Shown: positions 25,779-35,138, counted from the first letter of the stretch. The stretch: 64,000 nt of DNA from Planctomycetales bacterium ZRK34 (GCA_014873095.1 CP050848.1:5329850-5393849); one strand, 5' to 3'. Numbers and translations are program-made. Notes: a model not told the origin generated them from the sequence alone.

Positions 25779-26962
25779 AAAAATCTTCCGTGGTTGAACA
25801 CGTTGTCGGGGTCGAGCGCCTGCTTGAGTCGGGTCAGCGTGGGCCAGTCGGGCTGCGGCGGGGCGAACGATTCAATCGCCTCGCAACCATCGGGCCGAGT
25901 CAACCACATGCGCAGCCCGCCGTGCGGATTGATCAACTCGCTGATCATCGCATCGAGTTTCACCGCCTCCTCCGCGGAAAGTTCACCGGCGATGTGAATG
26001 ACACCCAGCGTCGGCAGGGCCAGCAGTTCGAATGATGATGGGGGTTGTTTGAAAAGCGCCTCATAGACTTTGCCCGTCGCGGCAGGCGGCACGACGACTT
26101 TGACAGCTGCCGGCGATGTCCATACCGCGGCCCGTGTTGATTGTCGTTCCAATACGTCGGCCGCATGATCGACCACGCGGCGTTCGACTTCGACGCTGTT
26201 CCAACCCTGCACTTCGAGCCACTGCATCAGCGCGTCGTGTTGGATGTCACACGCCCCGGGCTCGCCGGCATACGCCAGTTGCAACACCGGCTCGCGGTCG
26301 ATCCTTCGCCACTGCATCCAAGTCGGTGATGCGTCGCTGATCAGCAGATCCGTGATCTGTTGCGACATCGCGGCGGGGTAGGCCCCGGTGATCGTGATGT
26401 GTGTGACCTGTTGCGGAATGGTCACGGTTCGCAGCGTCGCCTCGGCGATGAGGCCGAGTGAGTTCAGCGAACCGACCATCAGGCGCGTCACGTCATATCC
26501 AGCGACGTTTTTCACGGTGCGCCCGCCCACGGTGATCAGCGAGCCGGTCGCATCGACATAGCTGAGCCCCAGAAGCAGATCGCGCATCGTGCCGGCGGAA
26601 CAAGCCAGCGGGCCGTACACGTTGTGTGCGACGGCTTCGGCGATCGTCATCGTCGGCGGGGCGTCCAGCGGCAGGTGTTGACCGTGCTCGGCCAGCGCGA
26701 TCGACAATTCATCCATCCGCGTGCCGCCGGCAACACGAACCGTCATGTCTCGCACGTAGTGATCGAGCACGCCGCCCGGTGGAGCAATGTGTACACCCGG
26801 CGAGGTCGGCAGCCCGCCGAGCCCCTGGTGGTGTTCACCATAATCGATGAGTTTGTCGCCGCCTTTGACTGCCGCGGCGACACGTCGGGCATAATCCTCG
26901 ACATCGTTCGCCTGTTCGGTTCGAACGGGTACAACGGATTGGCCGGGATGCACATTTGACAT
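25775..26962 (-). CDS. glcE: Glycolate oxidase FAD-binding subunit-like protein
   Basis: 395 aa. FAD-binding PCMH-type domain in the first 200 residues: 'GLGGLPTSPGVHIAPPGGV', 'VRVAGGTRMDELSIALAEHGQHLPLD', 'DLLLGLSYVDATGSLITVGGRTVKNVAGYDVTRLMVGSLNSLGLI' (read in parts). This is the GlcE pattern, shorter than GlcD and without its C-terminal domain. It starts the operon glcE-glcF-dehydrogenase. No glcD lies in the window. Confidence 0.83.
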   Translation of the reverse strand: MSNVHPGQSVVPVRTEQANDVEDYARRVAAAVKGGDKLIDYGEHHQGLGGLPTSPGVHIAPPGGVLDHYVRDMTVRVAGGTRMDELSIALAEHGQHLPLDAPPTMTIAEAVAHNVYGPLACSAGTMRDLLLGLSYVDATGSLITVGGRTVKNVAGYDVTRLMVGSLNSLGLIAEATLRTVTIPQQVTHITITGAYPAAMSQQITDLLISDASPTWMQWRRIDREPVLQLAYAGEPGACDIQHDALMQWLEVQGWNSVEVERRVVDHAADVLERQSTRAAVWTSPAAVKVVVPPAATGKVYEALFKQPPSSFELLALPTLGVIHIAGELSAEEAVKLDAMISELINPHGGLRMWLTRPDGCEAIESFAPPQPDWPTLTRLKQALDPDNVFNHGRFL

Positions 26963-27133
26963 GGTCGATCATCGTATCCGGCCGGCCGTCGCCCGCAACT
27001 GCGAGTCCTATCAAGTCCTCGGACAACATCCGAATTTTCGGCCTGCAACCGGCGTTTTTCGAATGTGGCGACCCCCCGGCCGATTTTGGACGTATGATGA
27101 AAACAGAGGCCAGTCACATCCAAGGAGGTTGCC

Positions 27134-27862
27134 ATGCACACGCGTGATCTGACAGCATCGCACGCGGGAGCGTTGATGGCGCACATCGCTAGCGCCAGCG
27201 GTGCGATCCCGGTCAAAGTCCATCCCGAAACCGGCGCTCCGCCGAAGGTGGCTCCGTTCGTCACGATCAGTCGTGAGGCCGGCGCGGGGGGCACTTCGCT
27301 GGGTATTCGCCTGGCCAGGGTGCTTAACGATCGCGACCGCTGCGAGCCTTCGTGGGAGTCGTTCGATCGTGAACTGGTCGAGAAAGTCGCCGCCGATCAC
27401 AACATCTCCGAGAAGCTCATCGAGATGCTCGACACGCGCGAACGCACCTGGCTCGATGTGCTGCTCGAAGACGGCGCCACCAGCGAGTTCGGCCTCCGCC
27501 AGCGCATCGCCAAGACGGTCCGCGCCCTGGCCCAGGTGGGGCGGACGATCATCGTCGGTCGCGGCGGCGTGTTCATCACGCGCGGCATGCCCGGCGGCAT
27601 CCACGTTCGACTCATCGCCCCGCTGACCCATCGCATCGAAAACTTCGCCCGTGAAAACAGCATCACAACACCCGAAGCGACTCAGCGCGTCAACGAACTG
27701 GACCGCCGCCGACTCGACTTCTACCGGCGCAACTGGGACATCCGCGCTTTGACCGCCGACATGTTCACCGTCACCTTCAACACCGCCCAGATCGACATCG
27801 ACGCCATGGCCACCGCTCTGGCCACGATGATCCCCAAGCAGCCCCGCAAGATGGCGACGTAA
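27134..27862 (+). CDS. Cytidylate kinase-like protein
   Basis: 242 aa with a strong RBS (AAGGAGGT). TISREAGAGGTSLGIRLARVL is the P-loop of the cytidylate-kinase-like family, and 'IIVGRGGVFITRGMPGGIHVRLIAPLTHRIE' matches its central strand and R-rich lid. Members are annotated as nucleotide kinases but lack proven substrates. About 50 residues precede the P-loop, which is longer than usual. It stands alone; the next gene converges on it. Confidence 0.8.
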   Translation: MHTRDLTASHAGALMAHIASASGAIPVKVHPETGAPPKVAPFVTISREAGAGGTSLGIRLARVLNDRDRCEPSWESFDRELVEKVAADHNISEKLIEMLDTRERTWLDVLLEDGATSEFGLRQRIAKTVRALAQVGRTIIVGRGGVFITRGMPGGIHVRLIAPLTHRIENFARENSITTPEATQRVNELDRRRLDFYRRNWDIRALTADMFTVTFNTAQIDIDAMATALATMIPKQPRKMAT

Positions 27863-27884
27863 GTCACCTGTCGGACGTGAGCCT

Positions 27885-27948
27885 GTGGCCCAGCCGCCCT
27901 CGGCTGGGCGTAAGTCATCACCCGCACAGCCGAGGGCCGCTGTGCCAC
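27885..27948. terminator. Long imperfect inverted repeat between convergent genes
   Basis: 22-bp arms at 27885-27906 and 27927-27948 match at 20 positions; the left arm also folds on itself (GCCCAGCCG/CGGCTGGGC, loop CCCT). It fills the 93-bp gap between convergent genes and probably ends transcription in both directions. The 'CAGCCGAGGGCCGCTGTGCCAC' type of sequence also looks like a dispersed repeat. Confidence 0.6.
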
Positions 27949-27955
27949 AAACTGC

Positions 27956-28438
27956 TTATTCGTCGAATCTGGTGTTTCGATAGCGCAGATAGTTTCGGGT
28001 CACACGGAACAACAACCAGATGTACAGCGATGTGACGGCCAGCCAGAACAGCAGAGCAAATGCGCCAGTCAGCGGTTTAAGTGAGCGACTGACGCCGGGA
28101 CCGAACCCGGAACTCAAATAGATCTGAAAGAACAGGTCGCGCGTGATGCCGATGCCGATCAGAACACTCAACACCGCCACCGGACCGAACGCCGCCCACA
28201 TACCCCAGAACACGATCGGCGAGACGTAACCCGTCGACGCACGGCGATACGCCCAGCCTTGTGCGAAAGCATTCTGCAGCGGCTGGTTCCACACGTACTG
28301 GCCGATCGGCATGCTGCAGGCGTGGCAGAATTCGTCGATGGGGCGGTTGTGGGCCATGCAGTGGGCGCAGAGCACGATGTCGTCGAGCAACTGGTCGGGC
28401 TCGCACTGGGCCTGCGGGATGTCCGGTTCGTCGAGCAT
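27956..28438 (-). CDS. Small membrane protein with N-terminal zinc ribbon
   Basis: 160 aa. The N-terminus has CAHC and CHAC about 12 residues apart, a double-CxxC zinc ribbon. Two membrane segments follow (near 'VFWGMWAAFGPVAVLSVLIGI' and 'GAFALLFWLAVTSLYIWLLF'). No known family is recognised. It may be a membrane-anchored nucleic-acid- or protein-binding adaptor, but nothing in the context tests that. Confidence 0.65.
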   Translation of the reverse strand: MLDEPDIPQAQCEPDQLLDDIVLCAHCMAHNRPIDEFCHACSMPIGQYVWNQPLQNAFAQGWAYRRASTGYVSPIVFWGMWAAFGPVAVLSVLIGIGITRDLFFQIYLSSGFGPGVSRSLKPLTGAFALLFWLAVTSLYIWLLFRVTRNYLRYRNTRFDE

Positions 28439-28544
28439 GAAGATAGTCCCGGTACATCACATGCTATCGATCGATCCGCCTCGGTCACGCCCGCTGTGGC
28501 GGAAGTGCCGCGCGGGCGCTGACGAATGCTGATTCTGCCACGTC

Positions 28545-28685
28545 TTCACCTCTCCCCGTGGGAGAGGTCGGCCCGAAGGGCCGGGTGAGGGCGGCGCCGA
28601 ATGCTGAAACCGGTTCGAAATGGAACCGTCTTCAAGCGCCAAGCGCCCTCACCCCTGCCCTCTCCCTGAAAGGGAGCCGGGCAGG
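28545..28685. repeat. Composite hairpin element of dispersed-repeat type
   Basis: Several nested stems: CCTCTCCC/GGGAGAGG (28549-28567), CGGCCC/GGGCCG (28569-28583) and CTCCCT/AGGGAG (28662-28676). The outer parts also pair (GGGTGAGGGC with GCCCTCACCC). Such 'CTCTCCC...GTGAGGG' elements are widespread intergenic repeats in GC-rich bacteria. It fills most of the gap between the zinc-ribbon gene start and the symporter stop and may serve as the symporter's terminator. Confidence 0.6.
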
Positions 28686-28689
28686 TCGA

Positions 28690-30789
28690 TCACCAGAACA
28701 CGACATACAGCACGATCGTCAGGGCGATCACGAGCATGCCGCAGGCGAAGGCGCCCTTGGAGGTTTCGATGTTCATGTTGGCGTTGACGGGCAGGTCGAC
28801 CGGCTTCTTGAGCGGTTTGATCAGCGTCATCAGCGTCAGCACCGCCAGCACGCACCCGAACGTCAGAGCCATGCGGTCCAGGAAGCTCCAGGCGGCAACG
28901 GCTTCGAGGAAGCCGGGGTTGGCCTTGGCGAAGAACAGCGGGCTGAACTTGAACAGGCCGTAGAGAATCGGCGAGAGGATCAGGCCGACGGTGCCGCAGT
29001 GGCGCGGAGCGCGGTGGATCAGCAGGCCGAACAGGAAGATCGCGAGGATGCCGGGGCTGATGAAGCCCTGAAATTCCTGGATGAACGTGAAGATGCCGCC
29101 GAACTCGGGCCGCCCGAGGAAGGGGGCGATCAGCATGGCGATCAGCACGAACACCACGACAAACACACGACCGGCTGACACCAGTTCATACTGGCTCGCC
29201 TTCTTGCGGCGAAGCTTGGCGTAGATGTCCATCGTGGCGATCGTCGAGGCGGAGTTGAGCATCGAGGCCAGCGAGCTGACGACAGCTCCGAAGATCGCCG
29301 CCAGGACAAAACCCTTCAGGCCGTTGCCGACGGGGATCAACTCGCGGATCAACGTGGGGAAGGCATTGTCGTAATCGTGGGCGACGAGTGTCTGCACATT
29401 GGCCTGCTCGGGGATCACATCTTTGGTATGGGCGGCCAAGCCCTCAACGTATTCGGCTTTCTCGATAAGCGTCGCTGTCGGTGAGATCGGCTCGAATTCG
29501 ACCTTGCCTTCGATCTGGCTCAGGTCATAAGCGATGATTTTGTCGAGATCGGCTTTGTGCAACTCGGCGAAGTCTTCAGCGAATTTGTACACGACGACTT
29601 TGTCGGAAGGCTGAGTTTCGGCGAGCGTCTTGTTGATGGACTCGATCACGTTGGCGTTGCGCGGCAGATCGGGGTCGGGCTTCATCGTCGCCGAGAGATT
29701 GTTGTATAGCTCCGGCGAGTTGGCTGAGATCACCTGCGCATTGCGTGACACCGCATCGAGCCCCAGCGAACCGTTGAACAGGTTGAATGCCAGAATGCCC
29801 GGGATGACCACGATGAACGGAATGATCAGCTTCAGGAAGGCAGCAAAGACCACACCCTTCTGCCCCTCGGCCAGGCTCTTGGAACCGAGCGTGCGCTGCG
29901 TGATGTACTGGTTCAGGCCCCAGTAGAAGAAGTTCGGAATCCACAGGCCGATGATCAACGCGGTCCACGGAATTTCAGGGTCTTCAGCCCCGCGCACCAT
30001 GTGCAGCTTACCGTCGGGCAGGTCGCCTTCATTCAATGACCAGAAACGCTCGACGGGCCCTTGCTGTTGAAGCTGCTCGACGGTGACCTGCTCGTTGCGG
30101 GCGGTTTTGATCAACTCGGCGGGATCGGCGTCGGACATCACGTTGAAGGCGAACACGGCAATGATGACGCCGCCGATGACCAGCGCCGAGCCCTGGATCA
30201 GGTCGGCCCAGGCGCAGGCCTTGAGGCCGCCGGCGAAGACGTACACCGCCGCCAGCGTGCCGATGATCCAGCAGCCGACGGTGATGTTGTCCAGCGGCAG
30301 GCCGAGCAGGGTCACGCCCTGGAAGTTGCCGGTGATGACCTTGGCGCCGGAGAAGATGACCGACGCGGTCGGCACGCCCACGAGAATCACCAGCGTGGCG
30401 ATCGCCATGACGGTCCGGGCGAAGGTGTTGTAGCGGTATTCGAGAAATTCGGGAATGGTGTAGATGCCGCTTTTCAGAAACGTCGGCAGGAAGACGAAGG
30501 CGGTGATCACCAGTGTGACGGCAGCCATCCACTCGTAGCTGGCGATGGCCATACCCAGCCAGTCGGCCGCCTTGCCGCTCATGCCGACGAACTGCTCGGT
30601 GGAGATGTTGGCGGCGATCAGTGAGAAGCCGACCAGCCACCACGTCAGCCCGCGGCCGGCCAGGAAGTAGTCCTGGGCGCCGTGTTCGGAGTGCGTTTCC
30701 TCGCCCTTGGACTTCCACAGCCCGATGCCGATCACTGCTGCGACAAAGAGCACGAAGACCGCGATGTCCGCCCAGCCGACGTAGTGCAT
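28690..30789 (-). CDS. Sodium:solute symporter (SSS family), probable sugar uptake
   Basis: 699 aa with about 14 membrane segments and an AAGGAA RBS. 'SLIAANISTEQFVGMSG' and 'YTIPEFLEYRYN' are conserved in the SglT-like branch of the SSS family, which couples sugar import to sodium. A long soluble insert of about 120 residues (from 'NAQVISANSPELYNN' to 'AHDYDNAFPTLIREL') breaks up the C-terminal half before 'FGAVVSSLASMLNSASTIATMDIY'. The galactokinase gene lies immediately upstream, which points to galactose or a similar hexose. Confidence 0.87.
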   Translation of the reverse strand: MHYVGWADIAVFVLFVAAVIGIGLWKSKGEETHSEHGAQDYFLAGRGLTWWLVGFSLIAANISTEQFVGMSGKAADWLGMAIASYEWMAAVTLVITAFVFLPTFLKSGIYTIPEFLEYRYNTFARTVMAIATLVILVGVPTASVIFSGAKVITGNFQGVTLLGLPLDNITVGCWIIGTLAAVYVFAGGLKACAWADLIQGSALVIGGVIIAVFAFNVMSDADPAELIKTARNEQVTVEQLQQQGPVERFWSLNEGDLPDGKLHMVRGAEDPEIPWTALIIGLWIPNFFYWGLNQYITQRTLGSKSLAEGQKGVVFAAFLKLIIPFIVVIPGILAFNLFNGSLGLDAVSRNAQVISANSPELYNNLSATMKPDPDLPRNANVIESINKTLAETQPSDKVVVYKFAEDFAELHKADLDKIIAYDLSQIEGKVEFEPISPTATLIEKAEYVEGLAAHTKDVIPEQANVQTLVAHDYDNAFPTLIRELIPVGNGLKGFVLAAIFGAVVSSLASMLNSASTIATMDIYAKLRRKKASQYELVSAGRVFVVVFVLIAMLIAPFLGRPEFGGIFTFIQEFQGFISPGILAIFLFGLLIHRAPRHCGTVGLILSPILYGLFKFSPLFFAKANPGFLEAVAAWSFLDRMALTFGCVLAVLTLMTLIKPLKKPVDLPVNANMNIETSKGAFACGMLVIALTIVLYVVFW

Positions 30790-30858
30790 GTCACGTTCCT
30801 TTCAGTCAGTCACGTTGGACGCCTGCTCAAGCGCCCCGTGAAGTGTTTGTCGATTGCC

Positions 30859-32085
30859 TCAATCCGATGCGGCCTCGGAACCTGCCCCGGATGCCTCCCC
30901 GGAGGCGGCGGTCACGATCGTCGCGCCGCCGGCGGGGCGGCTGACGAACAGCGTCGGCTCGATGCCCGTCCGCTGTTGATACTCGGCGGCCATCCGGTCC
31001 GAAATCGCCTGCGCCTGATCGGCCTTGACCAGGCTGACCGTGCACCCGCCGAATCCGCCGCCGGTCATCCGACTGCCGAAAACGCCCCCTTTGTCGCCGA
31101 TCGCTTCGGCTAATTCAACCATTACATCCAGTTCACTGCAACTGATCTCGAAGTCGTCACGCATCGAACGGTGACTTTCATACATCAATTGCCCGACGCG
31201 AGCCCAGTCGCGCTTGCCCATCGCAGCAGCCGCGGCGACAGTCCGCTCGTCTTCGGTGATCACATGCCGGGCACGGCGGAATACGACTTCGTCGATCGAT
31301 TCCTGCACCGCCAGCAGATCTTGCATCGTCGCTTTGCGAAGCAGCGACTTGCCCATCGCGGCCGCGGCGGTTTCGCATTGCTTGCGGCGCGTGGGGTATT
31401 CGCTGCCGGTCAGTTCGTGCTTGACGTTGGTGTTGGCGATCAGCACAGCGATGTCGGGGTCATCCAGCGGAACCTGCTTCGCTTCGTTGGACATGCAGTC
31501 GATCAGCAGGGCATGACCGGGTTGGCCCTTGGCGGAGATGTACTGGTCCATGATGCCGCACGGCATGCCGGCATAATCATGCTCGGCCTTCTGGCACATC
31601 AGCACCTTGTCCAGCGGATCAAACCGGTGACCGGTCATCGCCTCGATCAGTGTGGCGGTCGCCAGCTCGAGCGCGGCGCTGCTGGACAGCGCACCACCCA
31701 TCGGCACCGAAGACTCGACCACCGCATGGAACGGGTCGCACTTGACGCCGCGCTGCTGGGCCCCGGCGATGACGCCGCGCACGTAGTTGGTCCAGGTCGG
31801 CTCGCCCTTGGGTAGCGGATCGACGAGTTCAAACGTCGCCGGTTCGGACATGCGACTCGAGTGCAGCGTGATGTTGCGATCGCTGGAGGGGCCGGCGGCC
31901 AGCACGGTCCGACGCTCGATCGCCATTGGCAGGACGAACCCGCCGTTGTAGTCGGTGTGCTCGCCGATCAGGTTCACGCGACCGGGGGCTGCCACGACCC
32001 AGCGCGGCTCGTTGTTGTAAATCTGACGGTAACGCGCTTGGGCTTGCGCGACCGGATCCTCATGGGCATGTGAGGCGTCTGACAT
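30859..32085 (-). CDS. galK: Galactokinase
   Basis: 408 aa. The galactokinase signature GRVNLIGEHTDYNGG is at 35-49, the GHMP ATP loop PMGGALSSSAALE near 128, and the third motif GGGFGGCTVSLV near 355. It phosphorylates galactose at C1, the entry step of the Leloir pathway. It precedes the SSS symporter by 69 bp on the same strand, and a XylR-type regulator diverges from it. The C-terminus has an Ala/Ser-rich tail of about 15 residues beyond the usual end. Confidence 0.92.
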   Translation of the reverse strand: MSDASHAHEDPVAQAQARYRQIYNNEPRWVVAAPGRVNLIGEHTDYNGGFVLPMAIERRTVLAAGPSSDRNITLHSSRMSEPATFELVDPLPKGEPTWTNYVRGVIAGAQQRGVKCDPFHAVVESSVPMGGALSSSAALELATATLIEAMTGHRFDPLDKVLMCQKAEHDYAGMPCGIMDQYISAKGQPGHALLIDCMSNEAKQVPLDDPDIAVLIANTNVKHELTGSEYPTRRKQCETAAAAMGKSLLRKATMQDLLAVQESIDEVVFRRARHVITEDERTVAAAAAMGKRDWARVGQLMYESHRSMRDDFEISCSELDVMVELAEAIGDKGGVFGSRMTGGGFGGCTVSLVKADQAQAISDRMAAEYQQRTGIEPTLFVSRPAGGATIVTAASGEASGAGSEAASD

Positions 32086-32225
32086 GATGCTTATTTCCGA
32101 AAAGGCCTCGATACAAACGAGCCCAGAATATACCCGATTCGACTTGGGCGTGTAGCAGACAAAGGGTACAATTTTAAAGATATCCGGTACGCGGTATTTA
32201 TTGTGTTTGTGAGGGATAACCCCGC
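32086..32225. promoter_or_regulatory. Divergent control region between galK and the XylR-type regulator
   Basis: 140 bp, AT-richer than the genes. It contains GGGTACA and, 21 bp on, CCGGTACGCGGTA, similar half-sites in a TTTAAAGATATC setting (about 32164-32200). This is the expected place for the regulator's operator. The exact site cannot be fixed by eye. Confidence 0.4.
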
Positions 32226-33491
32226 ATGGCGGCCACGCGTGATACAGGGATCAGGTATGACGGAGCATTCAGCGGCACGCGCCCGCGGGTGGCGTTGCTG
32301 ATCGAAACGTCGCTGGCGCCGGGGCGCGACATGCTGCGTGGCATCGCCCAGTATGTGCGTGAACAGGGGGTGGCGCCCGCCGATCGTCGAACGGATGATA
32401 CCGGTGATGGAGACACGTGCGGGGCAGGCTGGTCGATTTATCACGAGCCGCGGTCGCTGGAGCAGACCGTGCCGGCGTGGCTCAAACGCTGGGACGGCGA
32501 TGGCATCATTGCACGCATTCAGAACCGTCGTATCGCTCGCGCCATCGCCAACGTGGATGTGCCGACGGTGGATGTGTTGGGGGTGGTCGAGCAGACGGGC
32601 TTTCCGCTGGTTCACCTGGATGATCAGCGCGTCGGGCAGATGGGCGTCGAGCACCTGATCGAGCGGGGATTCGGACGATTTGTCTTCGTCGGGATCGAAT
32701 CGGAAAACTGGTCGATGCGCCGACGTGATGCGTTTGTCGAAGCGGCCGAGCGGGCGGGGGCGATGGGCCAGATGATCGATCTGCCGCGGCGCACCAACCG
32801 CAGCGAGTCGTGGGACCGGCAGGAGGATCGGCTGGCAGCGTGGGTGGCGAAACTGCCGAAACCGGTGGGCGTGATGCTGGCGACGGACCAACTCGGGGCG
32901 GCATTCATGGAGGCGTGCCGACGGGCGGGGGCGGTGGTGCCGGATGAGGTCGGGGTGATCGGCGTGGACAATGATGAGCCGCTGTGCCTGGTGTGCGATC
33001 CGCCGCTGACGAGCATCTGGCCGCGGTATGAGCGGGTGGGGTATCAGGCGGCGAAGCTGTTGGATGGTTGGATGCGGGGGCGTGCGCCGTCAGGCCGCCC
33101 GCAGTACATTCCACCGGATCAGATCAAGCCGCGGATGTCGACGGATGTGGTGGCGACGTCGGATCGTCTGGTCGCCGAGGCGGTTCGTTTTATCAGGCAG
33201 CACGCGTGTGCTGGGATCACGGTCGATGATGTGGTGGCTCAGTTGCCGGTATGCCGATCGATTCTGCAGCGACGTTTTCGAGCGGCCCTGCATCGGACGG
33301 TTCACCAGCAGATACTCAGCGTGCGGCTCGGTCGAGCCCGGGAACTGCTGTCCGCCACGGACCTGCCCCTGGCGGACATCGCCGAGCGAGCCGGCTTTCG
33401 CCATCAGCAATACATGGGGCAGATGTTCCGCGAACGCTTGAACACAACCCCCGCCAGATACCGCCGCACGCACCGAGGCGACGAGGCATGA
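32226..33491 (+). CDS. XylR-type AraC-family transcriptional regulator
   Basis: 421 aa. Residues about 20-300 form a LacI-like sugar-binding domain ('RPRVALLIETSLAPGRDMLRGIAQYV', then 'GVMLATDQLGAAFMEACRRAGAVVPDEVGVIGVDND'). The last 100 residues are an AraC double helix-turn-helix ('SVRLGRARELLSATDLPLADIAERAGF...FRERLNTTPARYRR'). This fusion is the xylose-operon-regulator type common in planctomycetes. Divergent orientation suggests it controls galK and the symporter in response to a sugar. GAGGG lies 10 nt before the ATG. Confidence 0.88.
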   Translation: MAATRDTGIRYDGAFSGTRPRVALLIETSLAPGRDMLRGIAQYVREQGVAPADRRTDDTGDGDTCGAGWSIYHEPRSLEQTVPAWLKRWDGDGIIARIQNRRIARAIANVDVPTVDVLGVVEQTGFPLVHLDDQRVGQMGVEHLIERGFGRFVFVGIESENWSMRRRDAFVEAAERAGAMGQMIDLPRRTNRSESWDRQEDRLAAWVAKLPKPVGVMLATDQLGAAFMEACRRAGAVVPDEVGVIGVDNDEPLCLVCDPPLTSIWPRYERVGYQAAKLLDGWMRGRAPSGRPQYIPPDQIKPRMSTDVVATSDRLVAEAVRFIRQHACAGITVDDVVAQLPVCRSILQRRFRAALHRTVHQQILSVRLGRARELLSATDLPLADIAERAGFRHQQYMGQMFRERLNTTPARYRRTHRGDEA

Positions 33492-33532
33492 GATCACAAA
33501 CACGGTCATGCCCGCTCAGAACGAACCCGCAA

Positions 33533-33586
33533 AAGATCATATATATGATATATGTATGCATAAATATAACATATATGTGATCTTTG
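33533..33586. terminator. AT-rich hairpin between convergent genes
   Basis: Arms AAAGATCATATATATG (33533-33548) and CATATATGTGATCTTT (33571-33586) pair fully with one G-T wobble; the 22-nt loop is also AT-rich. It lies in the ~200-bp gap between the regulator gene and the converging serine hydrolase gene. A two-way terminator is the likely role, but such an AT-rich stem is unusual in this GC-rich DNA. Nothing else is seen in the gap. Confidence 0.5.
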
Positions 33587-33690
33587 CTGTCGTTGATCAT
33601 AATTGGCAAGAGTAGAGCATTGCGACGACCGATTGTCAGGTCATTTGTGATGATCGTGGGCGAGTTGCTACGAGGCTCGCGGGATATACG

Positions 33691-34719
33691 TTATTTGAGC
33701 TGGCCGTGGACCTGGTCGAGGGCGTGATCGATGGCGGGCTTCAGGGCGGCGTGGTTGGGGAACTGGCGGTTGAAGAGGATGGCGATGTCGAGGCCGTCCG
33801 GGCGGTGACGGACCATGGCGGTGGTGCCAGGCATGGAACCGAAGAAGGCGTCGTCGAGTCCGGGGCGCCTGGTGATGGGCCGGCCGTCCAGTTGGTAGGC
33901 GGTAAGGAAGCGGCACAGATCGGGAGCGGTGGCGATCATGCCGCCGTGGGCGTCCATACGTTCGGTGTGCAGCGTCATGGAGCCGGTGGGGTAATGCGGC
34001 TCGCGGGGATTTCGCAACGCAGGATCGGTGCGTGCCAGCGTAAGGCTCGACATATCCAGCGGCCTGGCGATGATCGCTTTGACGCAATCGATGTACGGTT
34101 TGCCGGATACACGCTCAATGATTCGCCCGAGCAGGCAGTACCCGAAATTCGAGTAAGCGTAGCGCTGACCTGGGTCAAACTGCAGGGGCTCAGAAAGCAT
34201 GAAGCGAATGATGTCGTCGGCGGTCGGGGCGCGATCAAGATGAAGTCGCTTGCGAATCGCCGCATCGTGAAACATCGGGTCATAGCTTTGGGCGCGGTCC
34301 CATCCGCCTCGGTGATTCAGCAGGTGATCGACGGTGATGTTGGCAAGACGCCCGTCGGCGCCGTCAGGCAGCGAGAGTTTGAGGTATTCGAAGACCCGTG
34401 TGCCCGCCGTGAGTTTGCCATCGGCGATCAGGCGGCAAACCGTTGCGGCGGTGATGGGTTTGCACACGCTGGCCAAACGCATCGGTGTGTCCGCGGGAGT
34501 GGGGCGGGTGTGTTCAGCGTCCAGGTGACCATAGCCCTGCGTGTAAAGCAGATGACCGCGACGGCTGATCGCAATCGTGGCGGCATCGATGTGGTGCTCG
34601 GCCATGAACCGCGTGACGACTTCGTCGATCGGCGCGACACGACTCGGCTCACCAGCAGCCAGCACAACACAAATCGACAATACCAACAAAGTCGACATCG
34701 CCTCGACGGCGTGATTCAT
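33691..34719 (-). CDS. Secreted class C beta-lactamase-related serine hydrolase
   Basis: 342 aa from the ATG at 34719, which overlaps the upstream stop (TGATG). Signal peptide, then the SxxK motif SVCK (Ser84, Lys87), the YSN motif in YAYSNFGYCLLG, and HTER/HGGM near the third motif position. This is the penicillin-binding-protein/AmpC/EstB fold, used by carboxylesterases, D-peptidases and lactamases. The C-terminus is shorter than that of AmpC. Substrate is unknown. Antibiotic resistance should not be assumed. Confidence 0.82.
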   Translation of the reverse strand: MNHAVEAMSTLLVLSICVVLAAGEPSRVAPIDEVVTRFMAEHHIDAATIAISRRGHLLYTQGYGHLDAEHTRPTPADTPMRLASVCKPITAATVCRLIADGKLTAGTRVFEYLKLSLPDGADGRLANITVDHLLNHRGGWDRAQSYDPMFHDAAIRKRLHLDRAPTADDIIRFMLSEPLQFDPGQRYAYSNFGYCLLGRIIERVSGKPYIDCVKAIIARPLDMSSLTLARTDPALRNPREPHYPTGSMTLHTERMDAHGGMIATAPDLCRFLTAYQLDGRPITRRPGLDDAFFGSMPGTTAMVRHRPDGLDIAILFNRQFPNHAALKPAIDHALDQVHGQLK

Positions 34720-35138
34720 CACTTGGCGGCGGGTGCGTTCGACGACTGACTGAACGTGGCGCGAAGCTGCTTGGCGTGATCGATCAGCAAGTCTTCATCG
34801 ACCGCCTCGGCGGGCTGCAGTTCGTAATGCCATTTGAGGTCGACGTGCTGCTCGCCGGGCAGGGCTTCGGCGACGAGGTCCGGCCCGGGGTTTTCCCACC
34901 AGGGGGTCTGGGCCTTGGTCGAGGTGTTCAGCGTCTGGTAGCCATCATGCTGAAGGCGGACATCGTAAACACCGTAGAAGGTGAACGGCACAGTCACCGG
35001 CGTGCGGCCGACCTCGACGTCGTTGAGGTGCACCAGCGCGCCCGGCGGGTTCGACTCGATCGTGATCGTTCGCTGAATGCATCCACCCAGCATCGCGACA
35101 GCCGACACGCACATCACCATGATTAGCCCACGTTTCAT
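34719..35138 (-). CDS. PEGA-domain lipoprotein
   Basis: 139 aa from the ATG at 35138 (another ATG at 35147). The lipobox is LGGC. A PEGA domain follows directly: 'TITIESNPPGALVHLNDVEVGRTPVTVPFTFYGVYDVRLQHDGYQ' (read in parts), the usual beta-sandwich found in surface lipoproteins. The rest ('WWENPGPDLVAEALPGEQ') is family-typical of planctomycete PEGA proteins. It overlaps the serine hydrolase gene. Role probably structural or adhesive. Confidence 0.85.
   Translation of the reverse strand: MKRGLIMVMCVSAVAMLGGCIQRTITIESNPPGALVHLNDVEVGRTPVTVPFTFYGVYDVRLQHDGYQTLNTSTKAQTPWWENPGPDLVAEALPGEQHVDLKWHYELQPAEAVDEDLLIDHAKQLRATFSQSSNAPAAK

Noticed and set aside
33691..34719. Beta-lactamase resistance gene
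   Set aside because: SxxK and YSN motifs are shared by esterases and peptidases; nothing specific to resistance is visible.
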